Notes: a model not told the origin generated them from the sequence alone. Counted from the stretch's first letter, positions 49,982 through 59,588 are shown. The stretch is DNA of 64,000 bases from Phyllobacterium trifolii (GCF_014192095.1 NZ_JACHXN010000010.1:124001-188000), one strand, 5' to 3'. Made by a program: numbers and translations.

Positions 49982-51262
49982 TCACCCCGGCCGGTTCCAG
50001 GCCTTGAAGATCAGGCCCTGGATTTCAGAGTTGACGGAAGTCAGCGATTCAAACGCGCGGTCATAGGTAGCGCGAGTGAAGCTGTCGCGAGAAACCTCAT
50101 AAAGCGTCTGCTTGGTCAGGCCCGCATCCGAGAAAGCCGTCGATTTGACAACCGAGTTCGTCAGCACGCGCTCGCCGAACAAGGAGCGCAGGAAACCTGC
50201 GATTTGTTGCTGAGGTGCATCATTGGGCTCAAAGCGCGTAATGAGATAGCGCATGAAATCGAAGTTAAGTTCGCCGCCCGCTTCGCGCACGACGGCGAGA
50301 AGATCTGCTGTCATGAACAGGAACTGGCTCATAGAGGCAACATCAAGCATCTGCGGATGAACCGTCACCAGCACCGATGTAGCCGCACAAAGCGCCGAAA
50401 GCGTCAGGAACCCTAGCTGCGGAGGACAGTCGATGACGACGACATCATAATCATCCGCCACCGTATCCAGCGCGGCCTGAACACGCGCGAAGAACAATTG
50501 CTGCTCGACACTCTGCGTGCCATGCTGCCGATCCGCCAGCATTTGCGGTGTCGTGTGTTCGAATTCCTGTAGTTCGAGATTACCAGGGATAAGATCGAGA
50601 CCATCGAAATAGGTCTTGCAGATGATATCGCGCAGCAGCCTGCGTTCGCCATCATAACGAATTGCGCCATAGAGCGTATCATTTCCGGTGAGGTCGAGTT
50701 CCGGCTGGTAACCGAAAAGCGCCGACATCGATGCCTGTGGATCAAGATCAACAGCCAGCACCCGAAACCCGGCCATGGCGAGATGTTGCGCAAGATGTGC
50801 ACTCGTCGTTGTCTTGCCGGAGCCGCCTTTAAAATTGGTGACCGCGATAACCTGCATATGCTCGTTGGCGCTGGGGTCGCGATGCGGAAGATACGTTTTC
50901 GCCTTGGCACCGCCAGCCTCGGCAAGATGCCGGCGCAGCGCATTGATCTCGGCAAGCGTATAAAGCCGGCGACCGCCGCTTCCAGTTTCCGGCTGCGGCC
51001 CCTCGCCCGCAATCGAGAGCTGCCGCAGATAACCGTCGGATACACCAATCAGCTTCGCAGCCTCGCCACTGGTGAACTTACGCAAAGTCTTCTGGGCAGT
51101 CGGCGGAAACAACCGATTGCGCATCGCATGTAACTGCGCTGAGAGCATCTCGGCATCCGCCGCGATCGCGCGGTCAGCCGGCAAGGCGACAGGCAGGGAT
51201 GAAACGCCTTGTAACTGGGCATCAACAGTCCGGTTTGTCTGCGCTGTATTCAATAAAGTCAC
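49982..51262 (-). CDS. repA: Partition ATPase RepA (ParA family)
   Basis: A 426-residue ParA-type ATPase with an N-terminal DNA-binding region (about 60-120: F-T-S-G-E-A-A-K-L-I-G-V-S-D-G-Y-L-R-Q-L, a MerR-like helix-turn-helix) and a deviant Walker A K-G-G-S-G-K-T-T near 145-152. D-L-D-P-Q-A-S follows near 172 and V-V-I-D-C-P-P near 276. RepA moves replicon copies apart and represses its own operon. It is the first gene of repABC. The repeat-rich region upstream probably holds its operator. Confidence 0.95.
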   Translation of the reverse strand: MTLLNTAQTNRTVDAQLQGVSSLPVALPADRAIAADAEMLSAQLHAMRNRLFPPTAQKTLRKFTSGEAAKLIGVSDGYLRQLSIAGEGPQPETGSGGRRLYTLAEINALRRHLAEAGGAKAKTYLPHRDPSANEHMQVIAVTNFKGGSGKTTTSAHLAQHLAMAGFRVLAVDLDPQASMSALFGYQPELDLTGNDTLYGAIRYDGERRLLRDIICKTYFDGLDLIPGNLELQEFEHTTPQMLADRQHGTQSVEQQLFFARVQAALDTVADDYDVVVIDCPPQLGFLTLSALCAATSVLVTVHPQMLDVASMSQFLFMTADLLAVVREAGGELNFDFMRYLITRFEPNDAPQQQIAGFLRSLFGERVLTNSVVKSTAFSDAGLTKQTLYEVSRDSFTRATYDRAFESLTSVNSEIQGLIFKAWNRPG

Positions 51263-51343
51263 GTGTTGATCCTGTGCGCCTGTTAATAGACTGCCTGACC
51301 GCGCTCTGGAATGATGCGCCGATTCGACAGAAATACCAAAAGG

Positions 51344-51494
51344 GTAACGCTGGACAACAATTTAACGCTGCAGCTCGATACTAACACCGCAAAATCTGTG
51401 TAACGCCTATTTGGCCTGTTACCCTCAAAAACCGTAACCAAATTGAGGGAAGGACCGAGTCGCGTCAAGGACTTTATAGTTAACGCAATTTAAC
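51344..51494. promoter_or_regulatory. repABC control region with TAACGC repeats and inverted repeats
   Basis: TAACGC occurs four times in the same orientation (51344, 51363, 51401, 51481). CCCTCAA (51422-51428) and TTGAGGG (51443-51449) form an inverted repeat enclosing GTTAC/GTAAC (51418-51438). GTTAA/TTAAC (51479-51494) is another. These lie 80-230 bases upstream of repA and are candidates for RepA operator or parS sites. The 16-base one is not an exact match to the GTT-N4-GC-N4-AAC parS form. Confidence 0.5.
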
Positions 51495-51520
51495 CAATTT
51501 ATTGGGGCAACTACACTATT

Positions 51521-51691
51521 TTACCACTTCTTCTTTTTGCGTTTTTGGTCGGCCGGCTTGGGCTCGAACAGATCGCTATCGGGTGCATCCTTGGTATCCG
51601 ATGCCTGCATTTCTGTTGATTTTGATGCGATGGATTTTGTCTCGGTCGGGGACTTCGAAGTGGTATCTTTCAATGCGAATTTGATCGCCAT
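51521..51691 (-). CDS. Small lysine-rich hypothetical protein
   Basis: A 56-residue polar protein starting at 51689-51691, with M-A-I-K-F-A-L-K-D-T at the N-terminus, an acidic/serine middle, D-S-D-L-F-E-P-K near 42 and a terminal run of lysines (R-K-K-K-K-W). No hydrophobic segment. It looks like short uncharacterised proteins common in Rhizobiales, but I cannot name a family. The ribosome site is weak. It lies between repA and the divergent ftsK-like gene, in the same orientation as repA. Confidence 0.5.
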   Translation of the reverse strand: MAIKFALKDTTSKSPTETKSIASKSTEMQASDTKDAPDSDLFEPKPADQKRKKKKW

Positions 51692-51828
51692 TACAAACTG
51701 CTTTCTGATGTGAAATTTGCGTGAACTACAGAATGTAAGTTCCTAGCATGAATGGCAGACAATTTGCGCATGAAATCGAGACGCTCTCGCCAAAAGTAGC
51801 AAGTTGTTAACCTTGGTTTTCTATTCAG

Positions 51829-54402
51829 ATGAGCACCCCTTCGGTAATCTCACATCGTTCCGCTGCAGGCATCATGCGTATCCCCAGAACAAATTTTCCA
51901 GTAAAAGCAGATGAATATGAGTTTGAAAACAGCGGCGGTGAAGGGTTGGTCCACGTGCCGCTTCCTCCGTCACCTCCGGTAGACCTTACCAACGCAAATT
52001 CAGGCACCCTCTATGAGAGCGTTACGGTCAAACGGCCGATCGCTCCCGCGACATCCGGGTCAGCGTCGGCGGCAGCGCCGGTACCAGTTCCGGCAGGCGG
52101 ATTTGATGCAGGCGCATCGTTTGCGCCGATTTCGAAGCGTATGTTTTCACTATCCGAGAATGTCCGTTTCACCCGGACACCCGACAGCGAACTCTTGAAA
52201 AACAAGGACCCGGCACCGACAGAAGTTACCATGGCACCGAAGGCGGATGCGAAACGTCCGGCTTCTGCAAAACCGGCAAGGAACGTGGAAGCAATCGTCG
52301 TACCCCCTCGCGTTCGCGATCCTGAGTCCGGAGGGTCCCTCCTCTTCGGCCAGACGCCAATACCAGCTCAACCTCTCGCGGTTGTCGTGCCGCAAGGTCC
52401 CGCAGTTGCCGAGGCCCACACGAAAATCAAAACTCCGGCGCCCGAACGCTCGCCATTGGCTTATGTATCGGACTACGCATTCTTCGAATCCGCTGACTTT
52501 ATAGGAGGGATTACATTAGTTGCAGCTCCTTCCCCTGTCAAACCAATGCCGAGATTCAGCCCCGACGAAATCACCGCTCGCTTCCGCGTGGTTGAGCCCT
52601 TTGCGACACTAAAACCGCCACTCATGTCGCCACCACTCGACGCAATGCGCGTGGAGGTGAACCACCATGCCGCGCCGACGCCTGAACAGCAACTGGGGGA
52701 GAGCGATAACGTTGATGCGGGTTTGAACGCAATTCCCGAACCCGTTCCCGCTGTCACTTCCCAGCGCAGCATCAGCCGGCGCCGAGAGATTGCACCTGTC
52801 CAAGCCCCGCTCCCACCACGGCAGATTGCGGTAGCGGATCCCGTTAAACCACGCATTTTTCCGGCCCCGCGCGGCACTTACGAAAAGCCGCCGGTAACCC
52901 TGTTGCAAGAGGCGATCACACATGATGCCGTCACCATTTCGCAGGAAACGCTCGAACAGAACGCCGGGCTTCTCGAAAGCGTGCTGGAAGATTTCGGCAT
53001 TCGCGGCGAGATCATCCATGTGCGGCCCGGCCCGGTCGTCACACTCTATGAATTCGAACCAGCGCCGGGCGTGAAATCCTCGCGTGTCATCGGTCTTGCC
53101 GACGACATCGCCCGTTCCATGTCGGCGCTGTCCGCTCGTGTCGCTGTTGTTCCCGGGCGCAATGTTATCGGTATTGAATTGCCCAATACGACGCGAGAGA
53201 CCGTCTATCTTCGCGAGATGGTCGCGTCCGATAATTTCGACAAGACCAGATTCAAACTCGCACTTTGCCTTGGCAAGACCATTGGTGGTGAGCCTGTGAT
53301 CGCCGAACTCGCCAAGATGCCGCATCTGCTCGTAGCCGGTACGACCGGTTCCGGAAAATCGGTCGCCATCAACACGATGATTCTATCGCTGCTCTACCGG
53401 CTGACCCCGGACGAGTGCCGTCTGATCATGGTCGACCCAAAAATGCTTGAACTGTCCATCTATGACGGCATCCCGCATCTTCTTACCCCTGTCGTCACCG
53501 ATCCAAAGAAAGCAGTCATGGCTCTAAAATGGGCTGTGCGCGAGATGGAAGACCGCTACAGAAAAATGTCGAAGCTCGGCGTGCGTAATATCGATGGTTT
53601 CAACGCCCGCGTTACCAGCGCGCAGGAAAAGGGCGAGACGGTGATGTGCACCGTGCAAACCGGCTTCGACAAGGGAACCGGCGAAGCGCAATATCAGCAG
53701 GAGGCAATGGACCTCACGCCGATGCCATATATCGTCATCATTGTCGATGAAATGGCCGACCTGATGATGGTGGCAGGCAAGGATATCGAAGGAGCGATCC
53801 AGCGCCTCGCCCAGATGGCACGTGCCGCCGGCATCCATCTGATCATGGCGACTCAACGCCCTTCGGTCGATGTGATCACCGGAACCATCAAGGCTAATTT
53901 CCCGACCCGCATCTCGTTTCAGGTCACATCCAAAATAGACAGCCGCACCATTCTCGGCGAGCAGGGTGCTGAGCAGTTGCTAGGCCAGGGCGACATGCTG
54001 CATATGGTCGGTGGCGGCCGTATCGCGCGCGTCCACGGTCCTTTCGTTTCAGATGAAGAAGTCGAAAAGGTCGTTGCGCATCTGAAGACTCAAGGGCAGC
54101 CCGACTATCTCGACACCGTAACTGCCGACGAAAGCGATGAAGAAGACGCGGACACTGACGATAGTGCGGTCTTCGACAAGGGCGCCATGGCCGCAGAAGA
54201 TGGGAACGAGCTCTACGAGCAGGCAGTCAAAGTCATGCTGCGTGACAAAAAATGTTCGACCTCGTACATCCAGCGACGGCTGCAGATCGGCTACAACCGC
54301 GCCGCTTCTTTGGTGGAGCGGATGGAAAAGGAAGGGCTGGTTGGCCCTGCCAATCATGTCGGCAAGCGCGAAATCCTCAACGTCAACAGGGACACCGCCT
54401 GA
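51829..54402 (+). CDS. FtsK/SpoIIIE-type DNA translocase without membrane domain
   Basis: An 857-residue ATPase. Residues 1-350 are low-complexity, rich in proline and alanine, with no membrane helices, unlike chromosomal FtsK. The alpha/beta motor follows: F-E-P-A-P-G-V-K near 410, Walker A G-T-T-G-S-G-K-S near 504-511, Walker B I-I-V-D-E-M-A-D near 637, and [17 protein letters not shown]-terminal gamma winged helix (about 785-857, [17 protein letters not shown]) would read orienting DNA sequences. It is encoded divergently from repABC, so a role in resolving or segregating this replicon is likely (inference). Confidence 0.9.
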   Translation: MSTPSVISHRSAAGIMRIPRTNFPVKADEYEFENSGGEGLVHVPLPPSPPVDLTNANSGTLYESVTVKRPIAPATSGSASAAAPVPVPAGGFDAGASFAPISKRMFSLSENVRFTRTPDSELLKNKDPAPTEVTMAPKADAKRPASAKPARNVEAIVVPPRVRDPESGGSLLFGQTPIPAQPLAVVVPQGPAVAEAHTKIKTPAPERSPLAYVSDYAFFESADFIGGITLVAAPSPVKPMPRFSPDEITARFRVVEPFATLKPPLMSPPLDAMRVEVNHHAAPTPEQQLGESDNVDAGLNAIPEPVPAVTSQRSISRRREIAPVQAPLPPRQIAVADPVKPRIFPAPRGTYEKPPVTLLQEAITHDAVTISQETLEQNAGLLESVLEDFGIRGEIIHVRPGPVVTLYEFEPAPGVKSSRVIGLADDIARSMSALSARVAVVPGRNVIGIELPNTTRETVYLREMVASDNFDKTRFKLALCLGKTIGGEPVIAELAKMPHLLVAGTTGSGKSVAINTMILSLLYRLTPDECRLIMVDPKMLELSIYDGIPHLLTPVVTDPKKAVMALKWAVREMEDRYRKMSKLGVRNIDGFNARVTSAQEKGETVMCTVQTGFDKGTGEAQYQQEAMDLTPMPYIVIIVDEMADLMMVAGKDIEGAIQRLAQMARAAGIHLIMATQRPSVDVITGTIKANFPTRISFQVTSKIDSRTILGEQGAEQLLGQGDMLHMVGGGRIARVHGPFVSDEEVEKVVAHLKTQGQPDYLDTVTADESDEEDADTDDSAVFDKGAMAAEDGNELYEQAVKVMLRDKKCSTSYIQRRLQIGYNRAASLVERMEKEGLVGPANHVGKREILNVNRDTA

Positions 54403-54419
54403 GGCACGCGCATCGAATG

Positions 54420-54650
54420 CTATTGTCGCAGAGCCGCCTTGATGGGCTTCAACGGTGAGCATCTGATTTTGATGAACTCGTTAGGCGAACGTCCGACAAT
54501 GGCTGTGCGTGCTACGAAAGCCTGTCCCTGCATCCCGCACATCATGGCGTTGCTGGTCTGTGGCCCGTAAATGACATCCAGCGCCGTGTTCGATTGGCAA
54601 TCCATCGGCGACAGACTTGTTGAGCAAATGAGAATTACAACCTGGAGCAT
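54420..54650 (-). CDS. Small conserved hypothetical protein
   Basis: A 76-residue protein from the ATG at 54648-54650, with AAAGGATG upstream; the frame continues upstream without support. It begins M-L-Q-V-V-I-L-I-C-S-T-S-L-S-P-M-D-C, followed by T-A-L-D-V-I-Y-G-P and M-M-C-G-M-Q-G-Q-A. This resembles short rhizobial proteins with conserved cysteines that I have seen annotated only as hypothetical. A weak N-terminal hydrophobic stretch could be a membrane or export signal. It is convergent to the ftsK-like gene. Confidence 0.6.
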   Translation of the reverse strand: MLQVVILICSTSLSPMDCQSNTALDVIYGPQTSNAMMCGMQGQAFVARTAIVGRSPNEFIKIRCSPLKPIKAALRQ

Positions 54651-54775
54651 GCTGGCATCCTTTGCAAACAGTGGCTCCTCCCGATTCTTGCAAGAGTACG
54701 GAATTTTTGCTGCAATGCAACCAATTTGCTGCAATGCAACAAAACCGATGGTAAAGGAAGAATGCGCTCTGTTGA

Positions 54776-56395
54776 TTACTGTTCCGCCGGTTCATCGAGT
54801 TCGCGGCGCTTGATGAGCTGTTCGCGGATCAGCTTCTTGGCGACTTTGCCATAGGCGGATTTCGGCATCTCCGGCCAGAACACAAGCCGCTTCGGTATTT
54901 TGTAGCGAGCTATCGTGTCGCCGAGCCAGGTAATGATCTCCTCCACTTCCGGCGCAGTACCGGGGCGAGCAACACAGACCGCAAGGCCGACCTCGCCCCA
55001 TACCGGATCCGGAATACCCAGTACCGCCACTTCGCTGATGTCCGGATGCGTCAATAACTTCTCCTCGATCTCGTGCGGATAAATGTTGGAGCCGCCAGAA
55101 ATATACATGTCTGAGGCTCGTCCTGTGATGAAGAGAAATCCCGTTTCATCCATGTGTCCGAGATCGCCGGTGCGGAACCAGCCATTGCGAAAGGCTTTCG
55201 CATTGGCCTCCGGATTATTGTAATAACCAGCGAAAACGGCTGGACCGATCACGCAAATCTCGCCGGTTACGCCGGGCGAAACTTCATTTCCGTTATCATC
55301 CTGGATCGATATTTGCATTGCGGTGCGTGCATAACCGCAGGTGCCCGGGCGCGCATCTTCGCTGTGTTCCAGATGATGCTCGGTGGCCGGTAACACAGTA
55401 ATATTGCCGGTCACCTCTCCCAGTCCAAAATACTGCACGATCACCCGCCCCAGCGTCTTTAGGGCATTGATCTGATCCGGCCGGTACATGGGTGCGCCCG
55501 CATAGATTACATAGCGCAATGACGAATGATCCCGCTCCTGTACGGCGGGATGTTCGGTCAGCATTTTAAGGATCGTCGGCACGGTAAACATGTTGCTCAC
55601 GCGCCATTCTTCGACAAGCCGCCAGGCTTCGGCAACATCAAGCTTCTCTGTTGGCAGCAGAATGGTTTTTGCACCTCTAGCGACCTGCGTCAGCTGATGA
55701 ATCCCGGCGCCGTGCGATAAGGGTGCGACTACGAGCGAGGCATCGTCGTGCGTCGTGCCCGGCATCAAGTCGCACAGGTGATTGGTCACTACGAATCCCA
55801 TCTGACCGTGGGTCAATACAGCAGCCTTTGGCCGCCCAGTCGTGCCAGAGGTGAAAAAGAACCAGCACGGATCATCATGATCCACAGGGGCAGTCGTCAC
55901 CGTTTCATTATCGAAACGATCCACAATATCATCGTAATCATCAGCAAAATCAGCTTTTCCGATCGCAATGACAAATTTCATCTCTACGCAGGTTTGCCGG
56001 CAGGCTTCGACATGTTCTGGAAATGAATAACCGCAGATCATGCCCTTCGCGCCGCTTGCTGCCGCCAAAAAGGCCACTTCGTCGGATGTCTGCCTGAAGT
56101 TAGTCGGAACCCACACCGCTCCAAGTTGGAAACAGGCGAACATGGATTCGAACATCTGGTTGCAATTCTGTGATTGAACGAGAACCCGGTCCCCCTTGAC
56201 TACGCCGTATTCCTTTTGCAACGCCGCGGCCATGGCGTTGACACGGCGCTGCAGTTGCGCCCATGTCCATGTTTTTTCGCCCCAGACAAGTGCAATCTCC
56301 TTCGGAAAGCGCCGTGCTGATTGGGCGAGAAACCCGTAAAGATTCATCACACGTTTTGACATGGGTTCGACAACCAATCCATGTTTCGCAGTCAT
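54776..56395 (-). CDS. Acyl-CoA synthetase (AMP-forming ligase)
   Basis: A 539-residue adenylate-forming ligase. The P-loop-like T-S-G-T-T-G-R-P-K is at 182-190, F-R-T-G-D-L-G near 415 marks the hinge, and the C-terminal S-A-Y-G-K-V-A-K-K contains the catalytic lysine near 520. It activates a carboxylic acid to its CoA thioester with ATP. Substrates in the family range from fatty to aromatic acids and cannot be fixed here. Its ATG overlaps the stop codon of the upstream IclR gene (ATGA), so regulator and enzyme are translated together. Confidence 0.92.
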   Translation of the reverse strand: MTAKHGLVVEPMSKRVMNLYGFLAQSARRFPKEIALVWGEKTWTWAQLQRRVNAMAAALQKEYGVVKGDRVLVQSQNCNQMFESMFACFQLGAVWVPTNFRQTSDEVAFLAAASGAKGMICGYSFPEHVEACRQTCVEMKFVIAIGKADFADDYDDIVDRFDNETVTTAPVDHDDPCWFFFTSGTTGRPKAAVLTHGQMGFVVTNHLCDLMPGTTHDDASLVVAPLSHGAGIHQLTQVARGAKTILLPTEKLDVAEAWRLVEEWRVSNMFTVPTILKMLTEHPAVQERDHSSLRYVIYAGAPMYRPDQINALKTLGRVIVQYFGLGEVTGNITVLPATEHHLEHSEDARPGTCGYARTAMQISIQDDNGNEVSPGVTGEICVIGPAVFAGYYNNPEANAKAFRNGWFRTGDLGHMDETGFLFITGRASDMYISGGSNIYPHEIEEKLLTHPDISEVAVLGIPDPVWGEVGLAVCVARPGTAPEVEEIITWLGDTIARYKIPKRLVFWPEMPKSAYGKVAKKLIREQLIKRRELDEPAEQ

Positions 56396-57234
56396 GGCGC
56401 CACCTTCGAAACATACGGTCGTTTTGGCCGATCATTGGGAGGTTGAAGATGGGCGAGCCGCGCTTCGATTTTTCTCGTCTCACCTTGCATCAAAGCAGCG
56501 AGTTCTGCTTGACGTGCGGGCTGCATGCGACTGTCGATGGCTGCAATACTAAGGGCGCCGGCTGGTCGACCATCCGGATAGCGAATGGCGAGACCGATGC
56601 CCCAGGAATTGGTAAGGATAAGCCCGGGGTTGAGGGCAAAGCCGTTTTCACGCGCCGCGGCAACGTCAGCGCGAATGCGGTCGGGATAAAGATTTGGATA
56701 CTCGGTCAGGAGGGCGGCTTCATTCACGGCTAAAATGACTTCAACCTCGTCATCCTGCATCGCAGCCAGGATCGCCAGTGACCCGGCGCCCACGCCCAAG
56801 GGATGGCGATAGCCAGCCTGCAATGCATGGGTGCGAATCGGATAAGTGCCTTCCTCGCGATGCAGACAAACGGCGTAGCTATCGCGCTGGATAGAAAGGA
56901 AGCTGGTGTCCTGTGTTTTCGCCGACAGAAAACCAAGGCTGTCGCGGGAGATTTGTAGAAGGCCATAGCGCCGTGTCGCAAGGGTGCCAAGTACGTAAGC
57001 TTCCTGACCGAGATAGTATCGTCGGGTCAAAGTGTCCTGTTCCAGCAGGCCAGAGCGTATGAGCGCCAGAAGTAACCGACGCGCAGTGGGTTTGTTGAGG
57101 CCGCTTTGTTCCACGATATCAGTCAAGGTGCTGCCGTCATCGCCGGAATAGCTGACAAGGCTCAAGAGGCCAAGCGCCCTATCGACGCTTTGCGAACCGT
57201 TGAGACCTGCTACCGGTCTGACCTCTTGCTCCAT
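56392..57234 (-). CDS. IclR-family transcriptional regulator
   Basis: A 280-residue regulator with the winged helix at about 15-80 (T-L-T-D-I-V-E-Q-S-G-L-N-K-P-T-A-R-R-L-L) and an IclR effector domain behind it (H-P-L-G-V-G-A-G-S-L-A-I-L-A near 145). It is co-transcribed with the acyl-CoA ligase and is divergent from a PPC-domain gene at 57371. Two palindromes in the 136-base gap are the probable binding sites. The ligand may be the ligase substrate or product. Confidence 0.92.
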   Translation of the reverse strand: MEQEVRPVAGLNGSQSVDRALGLLSLVSYSGDDGSTLTDIVEQSGLNKPTARRLLLALIRSGLLEQDTLTRRYYLGQEAYVLGTLATRRYGLLQISRDSLGFLSAKTQDTSFLSIQRDSYAVCLHREEGTYPIRTHALQAGYRHPLGVGAGSLAILAAMQDDEVEVILAVNEAALLTEYPNLYPDRIRADVAAARENGFALNPGLILTNSWGIGLAIRYPDGRPAGALSIAAIDSRMQPARQAELAALMQGETRKIEARLAHLQPPNDRPKRPYVSKVAP

Positions 57235-57249
57235 CCCAATTCCTCGTAT

Positions 57250-57297
57250 TGATCCATATTGTGGATCATTTTATTCGTTTGTGGAACTATGCCACAA
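57250..57297. promoter_or_regulatory. Tandem palindromes in the IclR/PPC divergent promoter
   Basis: TGATCCA-N5-TGGATCA (57250-57268) and TTGTGG-N7-CCACAA (57279-57297) are both perfect. They lie 16-63 bases upstream of the IclR gene and 74-121 bases upstream of the PPC gene. The shared core TTGTGGA suggests one protein binds both. Confidence 0.6.
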
Positions 57298-57370
57298 CTT
57301 GGCGGCCTGTGAACGGAATTTGGAATTTATAATATGCTACTCATCCTGCGACGGCTTGCGGCGGTGACCG

Positions 57371-58228
57371 GTGTCTGAGCGGTTTCTGCGACAACCTGGG
57401 CCTCCACGCTTAAAACGCTTCGAGAGTTTTGAGGGCGTCGGCCGACGGCTGGAATTCACGCTTGAGCCTGGCCAAAGCATGAATGACGCCATTGCCCGGC
57501 CGCTTCGGGCGGGCGGCGTTACAGCGGCTTCACTTGTTCTTACCGGCGGGGCTTTCAATCCATTCCACTATATTATGCCGGCGCTTGCGACGGACGGGCA
57601 TCACGCTGCCTGGTACAGCGACCTATTCTCGCCAGCTGGCGAAACGCGGCTTGAGAACGGTAATGTTACCTTCGGCGAGCGTGACGGCGCCTCTTTTATC
57701 CATTGCCATGCCATCTGGACCGAACAAGACGGCAAGCGCGGTGCTGGACATATCCTACCGCATGAAACGATCATCAGCCGGCCCATTCATGCAATTGCCT
57801 GGGGTGTCGAGGACGTGCGAATGGTATCGGAGCCCGATGAAGAGACCGCCTTCACACTCTTTCATCCGGTACCTTTAAAAACGACGATTGCCGCCAACAA
57901 TGGTCCGCGCACGGTGATCGCACGTGTTTGCCCAAATGAGGACATCATCCTTGCACTGGAGGCGATCTGCCGGAAACATGACTTCGCCGCAGCAAAATTG
58001 CGCGGCGGCATAGGCAGCCTGATCGGCGCACGCTATGGGGATGGTTCCAAAGTAGACGATATCGCAACCGAAGTCTTCGTTACCCGAGGCTTCGTCACGT
58101 GCCAGTCAACCGGAACACGTGTCGAAATCGTCATGGTCGACACCCAGGGCAATGTCACACGCGGGGAGCTGCTTCGTGGTGAAAACCCCGTCTGCATCAC
58201 ATTCGAGCTATGCTTGGAGGAACTCTGA
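57371..58228 (+). CDS. PPC/DUF296-domain protein, two-domain form
   Basis: A 285-residue protein starting with GTG at 57371 (weak ribosome site). It contains two copies of the PPC/PCC (DUF296) fold: the first from about 30 (L-E-P-G-Q-S-M-N-D-A-I-A) with H-C-H and G-H-I-L-P-H-E-T near 130-140, the second from about 175. Histidine-rich PPC proteins of bacteria may bind metal or DNA, and their function is poorly known. It is divergent from the IclR/acyl-CoA ligase pair and probably controlled with it, so a role in the same small-molecule pathway is possible. Confidence 0.75.
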   Translation: MSERFLRQPGPPRLKRFESFEGVGRRLEFTLEPGQSMNDAIARPLRAGGVTAASLVLTGGAFNPFHYIMPALATDGHHAAWYSDLFSPAGETRLENGNVTFGERDGASFIHCHAIWTEQDGKRGAGHILPHETIISRPIHAIAWGVEDVRMVSEPDEETAFTLFHPVPLKTTIAANNGPRTVIARVCPNEDIILALEAICRKHDFAAAKLRGGIGSLIGARYGDGSKVDDIATEVFVTRGFVTCQSTGTRVEIVMVDTQGNVTRGELLRGENPVCITFELCLEEL

Positions 58229-58243
58229 ACGATCCGTGACACT

Positions 58244-59302
58244 TCACGAGCGCAGATCGTGTTCATCAGGGTAACTGAGACTCTGTAGTTCCCGAGCATC
58301 GACCCCGGCTATCCTTCGCAATACTGCTCGCGCCAGTTCACGTCCGGCATGGCGAACATCCTCATTGAACACGATGATTTGCGGGCGGAACCATTGCAGC
58401 ACATCGGTCGACTGCTTTGAGACAAGGTCGACATCCCCGCCAATCTTCAGTCCGGCGGCTTCAATACCTGCAACCAGAGCAATGGCCGCGCTGCCACTAC
58501 AGCAGACAATGCCGTCGGGGCGGTTTGAGGCTGACATGATCTCCTCCATCCGGTTCCTGATACGGCCCAGCGAGGTATCGACATCAATATCGGACACAGC
58601 AACCGTACTCGCGCCTCCCTCCTCCACCGCACGCGAGAAACCCCGATGGAGATGCCGGTAATAAGTGACCGAAGGCGACGGGCCCGCAAGCATGGCGATC
58701 CTGCGACGTCCTTTCGCCAACAAGCTCTTCACCGAGAGATAGGCGAAGGCCTCGTTGTCGAAATCATGGAACGGATGCTCGATCCCCATCTCTGTCCGGC
58801 CATGCGTAGCGAACGGAATGCCATGTTCTGTAAGGTAGCGGACGCGCGGGTCATTCGGCTCCGTACGCGACATGATGATCCCGTCCGCCGAGCCCGTTTC
58901 GACGATGTAGCGTATTGGCTGCATCGGGTCATTTTTCACCGAATAAGGCGTCACGGTCAGATGGTAGGGCGTCTCCGACAGCACTTCGGAAATTCCATAG
59001 ACCATGTTTGAGGTAAGTCCCATGATCTCCGACTGGGCATTGAGCACGAGGCTGATGACATTGGTCTTGCCGGTGCGAAGACGCACACCGGCACGGTTGG
59101 GCCGGTATCCAATCTGCTTGGCGATCAGCTGAACCCGATTCTTGGTCGCCTGGCCAATTTCCGGCGCATCCTTGAGCGCGCGCGAAACAGTGGTGACACC
59201 AAGGCCGGCCATGAAGGCAATCGTCTTCAACGTCGGCCTCTCGCCCTCAACAGGTTCGGCAGTACCGATTACAGGTTTCTGATCGCCTTCTGTCGTCTTC
59301 AT
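58244..59302 (-). CDS. LacI-family transcriptional regulator
   Basis: A 352-residue repressor; start at the ATG at 59300-59302, giving a short tail before the helix-turn-helix (T-L-K-T-I-A-F-M-A-G-L-G-V-T-T-V-S-R-A-L near 24-43). The sugar-binding core follows (V-I-S-L-V-L near 80, then G-I-I-M-S-R). It is divergent from a sugar ABC operon and probably represses it. Palindromes at 59340 and 59561 fit its DNA-binding helix. An in-frame ATG 29 codons upstream adds unlikely sequence overlapping the operator. Confidence 0.92.
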   Translation of the reverse strand: MKTTEGDQKPVIGTAEPVEGERPTLKTIAFMAGLGVTTVSRALKDAPEIGQATKNRVQLIAKQIGYRPNRAGVRLRTGKTNVISLVLNAQSEIMGLTSNMVYGISEVLSETPYHLTVTPYSVKNDPMQPIRYIVETGSADGIIMSRTEPNDPRVRYLTEHGIPFATHGRTEMGIEHPFHDFDNEAFAYLSVKSLLAKGRRRIAMLAGPSPSVTYYRHLHRGFSRAVEEGGASTVAVSDIDVDTSLGRIRNRMEEIMSASNRPDGIVCCSGSAAIALVAGIEAAGLKIGGDVDLVSKQSTDVLQWFRPQIIVFNEDVRHAGRELARAVLRRIAGVDARELQSLSYPDEHDLRS

Positions 59303-59339
59303 ATTCAATCGGCTGTTCAAGCCTTCCTTTGATGGTATC

Positions 59340-59353
59340 TGTATCGTTTTACA
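59340..59353. promoter_or_regulatory. LacI-type operator near the regulator gene
   Basis: TGTATCGTTTTACA is a near-palindrome of the TGTAAA-CG-type recognised by LacI/GalR proteins, 38 bases upstream of the LacI start. It pairs in character with the site at 59561 before the transporter gene. Confidence 0.45.
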
Positions 59354-59560
59354 AAAATACTGCAATCCGAATTTTTTGGCTGGTGGCACAACGTGATCCT
59401 AGACGATATTGACGCCACTTGGCAATCGCACAGCATAGTCACAATTGTTTATTACCCTGAATTTACAGCATTATTTGGCAAATCAACAAATCCGCAACGT
59501 CAATCTCGAAAAAATTGACTTTCAGCGATTGCACTTGATGGCGCTTTACACTAGCCTACC

Positions 59561-59572
59561 TGTAACGTTTCA
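59561..59572. promoter_or_regulatory. LacI-type operator before the sugar transporter
   Basis: TGTAACGTTTCA, a near-perfect palindrome around ACGT, is 17 bases upstream of the binding protein ATG and would block transcription when occupied. Confidence 0.5.
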
Positions 59573-59588
59573 GATTTGGGAGGATACG

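Noticed and set aside
51479-51494. GTTAA-N6-TTAAC as a repABC parS site
   Set aside because: It has 16 bases with GTT and AAC ends, but the central GC is one position off the GTT-N4-GC-N4-AAC form. I keep it only as part of the control region.
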